From Hippasteria phrygiana (lineage: Eukaryota > Echinodermata > Asteroidea > Valvatida > Goniasteridae): DNA of 64,000 nt. Position numbers and translations under genes: made by a program. The stretch is taken from positions 496,001 to 560,000 of the forward strand of contig JAZGUH010000120.1 in the NCBI GenBank assembly GCA_037893225.1. Reading direction: 5' to 3'. Numbering within the stretch: position 1 is the stretch's first letter; every line of letters begins with the position of its first letter. The notes under the pieces were generated by a model. The model worked only from the letters and a program-made list of their open reading frames with translations. It made no database searches and had not been told where the DNA came from. Shown here piece by piece: positions 58,893 to 64,000 of the stretch.

Positions 58893-61800
58893 ATGCGGGA
58901 ATGCAGAAAAATTAGTTCGACAAACCTACTCGTTTATCTCGGCCACCATTCGACTGAACTTGGGTCTGAGGAGCTGGATATTGGTCTGGATGTTGCTGAG
59001 AAGTCACTCTTTCCAACAGTATCAAGATTGTGCGCAATTTCGTTCAACATCGGGTCGAAAAACGGCGTCATGTGGGGCCCAAGTTGCGTGGTGGGGGTGT
59101 CGGCTAGTCCCATTGTATAGCATGTGCAGTTATGCGGGAATGCAGAAAGATTACATCGAAAAACCTACTCGCTTATCTCGGCCACTATTCGGCTGAACGT
59201 GGGTCTGAGGAGCTGGATATTGGTCTGGATGTTGCTGAGAAGTCACTCTTTCCAACAGTATCAAGATTGGGCGCAATTTCGTTCAACATCGGGTCGAAAA
59301 ACGGCGTCATTTGGGGCCCAAGTTGCGTGGTGAGGGTCCCGGATAGTCCCATTGTATAACATGTGCAGTTATGCGGGAATGCAGAAAGATTACTTCGATA
59401 AACCTACTCGCTTAGCTCGGCCACTATTCGGCTGAACGTGGGTCTGAGGAGCTGGATATTGGTATGGATGTTGCTGAGAAGTCACTCTTTCCAACAGTAT
59501 CAAGATTGTGCGCAATTTCGTTCAACATCGGGTTTAAAAAAGCGGCGTCATTTGGGGCCCAAGTTGCGTGGTGGGGGTGTCGGCTAGTCCCATTGTATAG
59601 CATGTGCAGTTATGCGGGAATGCAGAAAAATTAGTTCGACAAACCTACTCGTTTATCTCGGCCACCATTCGACTGAACTTGGGTCTGAGGAGCTGGATAT
59701 TGGTCTGGATGTTGCTGAGAAGTCACTCTTTCCAACAGTATCAAGATTGGGCGCAATTTCGTTCAACATCGGGTCGAAAAACGGCGTCATTTGGGGCCCA
59801 AGTTGCGTGGTGAGTTTCACGGATAGTCCCATTGTATAACATGTGCAGTTATGCGGGAATGCAGAAAGATTACTTCGATAAACCTACTCGCTTATCTCGG
59901 CCACTATTCGGCTGAACGTGGGTCTGAGGAGCTGGATATTGTTATGGATGTTGCTGAGAAGTCACTCTTTCCAACAGTATCAAGATTGTGCGCAATTTCG
60001 TTCAACATCGGGTTTAAAAAAGCGGCGTCATTTGGGATCCCAAGTTGCGTGGTGGGGGTGTCGGCTAGTCCCATTGTATAGCATGTGCAGTTATGCGGGA
60101 ATGCAGAAAAATTAGTTCGAAAAACCTACTCGCTTATCTCGGCCACCATTCGGCTGAACTTGGGTCTGAGGAGCTGGATATTGGTCTGGATGTTGCTGAG
60201 AAGTCACTCTTTCCAACAGTATCAAGATTGTGCGCAATTTCGTTCAACATCGGGTTTAAAAAAGCGGCGTCATTTGGGGCCCAAGTTGCGTGGTGGGGGT
60301 GTCGGCTAGTCCCATTGTATAGCATGTGCAGTTATGCGGGAATGCAGAAAAATTAGTTCGACAAACCTACTCGTTTATCTCGGCCACCATTCGACTGAAC
60401 TTGGGTCTGAGGAGCTGGATATTGGTCTGGATGTTGCTGAGAAGTCACTCTTTCCAACAGTATCAAGATTGTGCGCAATTTCGTTCAACATCGGGTTTAA
60501 AAAAGCGGCGTCATTTGGGGCCCAAGTTGCGGGGTGGGGGTGTCGGCTAGTCCCATTGTATAGCATGTGCAGTTATGCGGGAATGCAGAAAAATTAGTTC
60601 GACAAACCTACTCGTTTATCTCGGCCACCATTCGACTGAACTTGGGTCTGAGGAGCTGGATATTGGTCTGGATGTTGCTGAGAAGTCACTCTTTCCAACA
60701 GTATCAAGATTGGGCGCAATTTCGTTCAACATCGGGTCGAAAAACGGCGTCATTTGGGGCCCAAGTTGCGTGGTGAGGGTCACGGATAGTCCCATTGTAT
60801 AACATGTGAAGTTATGCGGGAATGCAGAAAGATTACTTCGATAAACCTACTCGCTTATCTCGGCCACTATTCGGCTGAACGTGGGTCTGAGGAGCTGGAT
60901 ATTGGTATGGATGTTGCTTAGAAGTCACTCTTTCCAACATTATCAAGATTGTGCGCAATTTCGTTCAACATCGCGTCGAAAAACGGCGTCATTTGGGGCC
61001 CAAGTTGCGTGGTGGGGGTGTCGGCTAGTCCCATTGTATAGCATGTGCAGTTATGCGGGAATGCAGAAAAATTAGTTCGAAAAACCTACTCGCTTATCTC
61101 GGCCACCATTCGGCTGAACTTGGGTCTGAGGAGCTGGATATTGGTCTGGATGTTGCTGAGAAGTAACTCTTTCCAACAGTATCAAGATTGTGCGCAATTT
61201 CGTTCAACATCGGGTTTAAAAAAGCGGCGTCATTTGGGGCCCAAGTTGCGAGGTGGGGGTGTCGGCTAGTCCCATTGTATAGCATGTGCAGTTATGCGGG
61301 AATGCAGAAAAATTAGTTCGACAAACCTACTCGTTTATCTCGGCCACCATTCGACTGAACTTGGGTCTGAGGAGCTGGATATTGGTCTGGATGTTGCTGA
61401 GAAGTCACTCTTTCCAACAGTATCAAGATTGGGCGCAATTTCGTTCAACATCGGGTCGAAAAACGGCGTCATTTGGGGCCCAAGTTGCGTGGTGAGGGTC
61501 ACGGATAGTCCCATTGTATAACATGTGCAGTTATGCGGGAATGCAGAAAGATTACTTCGATAAACCTACTCGCTTATCTCGGCCACTATTCGGCTAAACG
61601 TGGCTCTGAGGAGCTGGATATTGGTATGGATGTTGCTGAGAAGTAACTCTTTCCAACAGTATCAAGATTGGGCGCAATTTCGTTCAACATCGGGTCGAAA
61701 AACGGCGTCATTTGGGGGCCAAGTTGCGTGGTGGGGGTGTCGGCTAGTCCCATTGTATAGCATGTGCAGTTATGCGGGAATGCAGAAAAATTCGTTCGAC

Positions 61801-64000
61801 AAACCTACTCGCTTATCTCGGCCACCATTCGACTGAACTTGGGTCTGAGGAGCTGGATATTGGTCTGGATGTTGCTGAGAAGTCACTCTTTCCAACAGTA
61901 TCAAGATTGGGCGCAATTTCGTTCAACATCGGGTCGAAAAACGGCGTCATTTGGGGCCCAAGTTGCGTGGTGAGGGTCCCGGATAGTCCCATTGTATAAC
62001 ATGTGCAGTTATGCGGGAATGCAGAAAGATTACTTCGATAAACCTACTCGCTTAGCTCGGCCACTATTCGGCTGAACGTGGGTCTGAGGAGCTGGATATT
62101 GGTATGGATGTTGCTGAGAAGTCACTCTTTCCAACAGTATCAAGATTGTGCGCAATTTCGTTCAACATCGGGTTTAAAAAAGCGGCGTCATTTGGGGCCC
62201 AAGTTGCGTGGTGAGGGTCACGGATAGTCCCATTGTATAACATGTGCAGTTATGCGGGAATGCAGAAAGATTACTTCGATAAACCTACTCGCTTATCTCG
62301 GCCACTATTCGGCTGAACGTGGCTCTGAGGAGCTGGATATTGGTATGGATGTTGCTGAGAAGTAACTCTTTCCAACAGTATCAAGATTGTGCGCAATTTC
62401 GTTCAACATCGGGTCGAAAAACGGCGTCATTTGGGGGCCAAGTTGCGTGGTGGGGGTGTCGGCTAGTCCCATTGTATAGCATGTGCAGTTATGCGGGAAT
62501 GCAGAAAAATTCGTTCGACAAACCTACTCGCTTATCTCGGCCACCATTCGACTGAACTTGGGTCTGAGGAGCTGGATATTGGTCTGGATGTTGCTGAGAA
62601 GTCACTCTTTCCAACAGTATCAAGATTGGGCGCAATTTCGTTCAACATCGGGTCGAAAAACGGCGTCATTTGGGGCCCAAGTTGCGTGGTGAGGGTCCCG
62701 GATAGTCCCATTGTATAACATGTGCAGTTATGCGGGAATGCAGAAAGATTACTTCGATAAACCTACTCGCTTAGCTCGGCCACTATTCGGCTGAACGTGG
62801 GTCTGAGGAGCTGGATATTGGTATGGATGTTGCTGAGAAGTCACTCTTTCCAACAGTATCAAGATTGTGCGCAATTTCGTTCAACATCGGGTCGAAAAAC
62901 GGCGTCATGTGGGGCCCAAGTTGCGTGGTGGGGGTGTCGGCTAGTCCCATTGTATAGCATGTGCAGTTATGCGGGAATGCAGAAAGATTACATCGAAAAA
63001 CCTACTCGCTTATCTCGGCCACTATTCGGCTGAACGTGGGTCTGAGGAGCTGGATATTGGTATGGATGTTGCAGAGAAGTCACTCTTTCCAACAGTATCA
63101 AGATTGTGCGCAATTTCGTTCAACATCGGGTTTAAAAAAGCGGCGTCATTTGGGGCCCAAGTTGCGAGGTGGGGGTGTCGGCTAGTCCCATTGTATAGCA
63201 TGTGCAGTTATGCGGGAATGCAGAAAAATTAGTTCGACAAACCTACTCGTTTATCTCGGCCACCATTCGACTGAACTTGGGTCTGAGGAGCTGGATATTG
63301 GTCTGGATGTTGCTGAGAAGTCACTCTTTCCAACAGTATCAAGATTGGGCGCAATTTCGTTCAACATCGGGTCGAAAAACGGCGTCATTTGGGGCCCAAG
63401 TTGCGTGGTGAGGGTCACGGATAGTCCCATTGTATAACATGTGCAGTTATGCGGGAATGCAGAAAGATTACTTCGATAAACCTACTCGCTTATCTCGGCC
63501 ACTATTCGGCTAAACGTGGCTCTGAGGAGCTGGATATTGGTATGGATGTTGCTGAGAAGTAACTCTTTCCAACAGTATCAAGATTGGGCGCAATTTCGTT
63601 CAACATCGGGTCGAAAAACGGCGTCATTTGGGGGCCAAGTTGCGTGGTGGGGGTGTCGGCTAGTCCCATTGTATAGCATGTGCAGTTATGCGGGAATGCA
63701 GAAAAATTCGTTCGACAAACCTACTCGCTTATCTCGGCCACCATTCGACTGAACTTGGGTCTGAGGAGCTGGATATTGGTCTGGATGTTGCTGAGAAGTC
63801 ACTCTTTCCAACAGTATCAAGATTGGGCGCAATTTCGTTCAACATCGGGTCGAAAAACGGCGTCATTTGGGGCCCAAGTTGCGTGGTGAGGGTCCCGGAT
63901 AGTCCCATTGTATAACATGTGCAGTTATGCGGGAATGCAGAAAGATTACTTCGATAAACCTACTCGCTTAGCTCGGCCACTATTCGGCTGAACGTGGGTC
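58893..64000 (+). repeat. Mixed-order subfamily B stretch with a 1916-bp eight-monomer repeat
   Basis: The order is less regular than upstream. The stretch from 61294 (S, gtggctctgagg type, aaaaattcgttcgacaaacc type, R, and so on) restarts at 63210, an offset of 1916 bp, and both carry the private change attcggctaaacg (near 61590 and 63506). No poly-G expansion is present here. The array runs off the window edge. Confidence 0.75.

Larger units (their letters stand above)
18621..64000 (+). repeat. Satellite array, subfamily B
   Basis: About 190 monomers of 238-241 bp, same orientation as subfamily A. Diagnostic changes are cgacaaacc or cgataaacc for cgaaaaacc, gtttaaaaaagcgg for gtcgaaaaacgg in many members, gagggtcacgg or gagggtcccgg with tataacatg, and tatggatg with aagtaactc. 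Individual monomers fall into a limited set of classes that recur in fixed order, which defines HOR units. The exact left limit lies anywhere between about 18590 and 18641, where A and B are the same. The array continues past base 64000. I see no gene or inserted element in it. Confidence 0.95.

Noticed and set aside
1..64000. Hundreds of overlapping open frames of about 60-105 codons, on both strands, with nearly the same products repeated.
   Set aside because: They follow the satellite period. The period is usually not a multiple of three, each frame is closed within one or two monomers, several frames are open at once on both strands, and the products match no domain that I know. They are a by-product of a repeat with few stop codons.
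1..64000. CRISPR array, because of regular repeats.
   Set aside because: The repeat fills the whole period of about 239 bp; there are no unique spacers, no short palindromic repeats and no cas genes.
1..64000. Ribosomal DNA spacer repeats, since insect rDNA spacers can have repeats of about 240 bp.
   Set aside because: No 18S, 5.8S or 28S sequence appears in 64 kb, far longer than a usual spacer, and the complex HOR structure is not typical of a spacer.

Overview
The window is almost entirely satellite DNA. About 258 head-to-tail copies (estimated by dividing length by period) of a roughly 239-bp monomer run in one orientation from base 1 to base 64000, and neither edge of the array is in view. 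I see no protein-coding gene, tRNA, rRNA, CRISPR array or bacterial operon. Long homogenised satellite with nested higher-order repeats (HORs) indicates eukaryotic heterochromatin, plausibly (peri)centromeric. The A+T-richer inserted element and general base composition would fit an arthropod, but nothing identifies the species and I do not recognise the satellite family.

Layout. (1) 1-12897, 14007-15903 and 17013 to about 18620 hold subfamily A, with monomers of 233-240 bp in multi-monomer blocks repeated at offsets of 713, 1433, 1902, 3006 and 4520 bp. (2) 12898-14006 and 15904-17012 are two apparently identical copies of a 1109-bp inserted element bounded by perfect 14-bp terminal inverted repeats. 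It splits one monomer exactly, with no evident target-site duplication, and was then copied as part of a 3006-bp tandem duplication. (3) About 18620-64000 is subfamily B, marked by changes absent from A (cgacaaacc or cgataaacc, gtttaaaaaagcgg, tataacatg, tatggatg). Its basic HOR is nine monomers, 2158 bp. This grows to units of 10, 11, 15 and then 18 monomers (4312-4314 bp, nearly identical copies), and beyond about 46 kb gives way to units of 11, 16, 12 and 12 monomers, each carrying one long poly-G tract.

Class labels used below for subfamily B monomers: S (gacaaacc, actcgttta, attcgactgaac, gattggg, gagggtcacgg); T (gataaacc, cactattcgg, gtttaaaaaagcgg); U (acaaattcg, caacatttgactg, gctattcctaatg); U' (U front, S-like rear with gagagtcccgg); V (tatggatg, caacattatc, catcgcgtcg, tttgggccc); W (tatggatg, aagtaactc, gtttaaaaaagcgg); R (gataaacc, cttagctcgg, aagtaactc); Y (T front, V rear); Z (V/W-like front, T-like rear).

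The most interesting points are a motif in most monomers that resembles the CENP-B box with one extra base, the element lacking a target-site duplication, and the poly-G expansions at a fixed place in the monomer. All comparisons were made by eye, so statements of identity mean that no difference was noticed.
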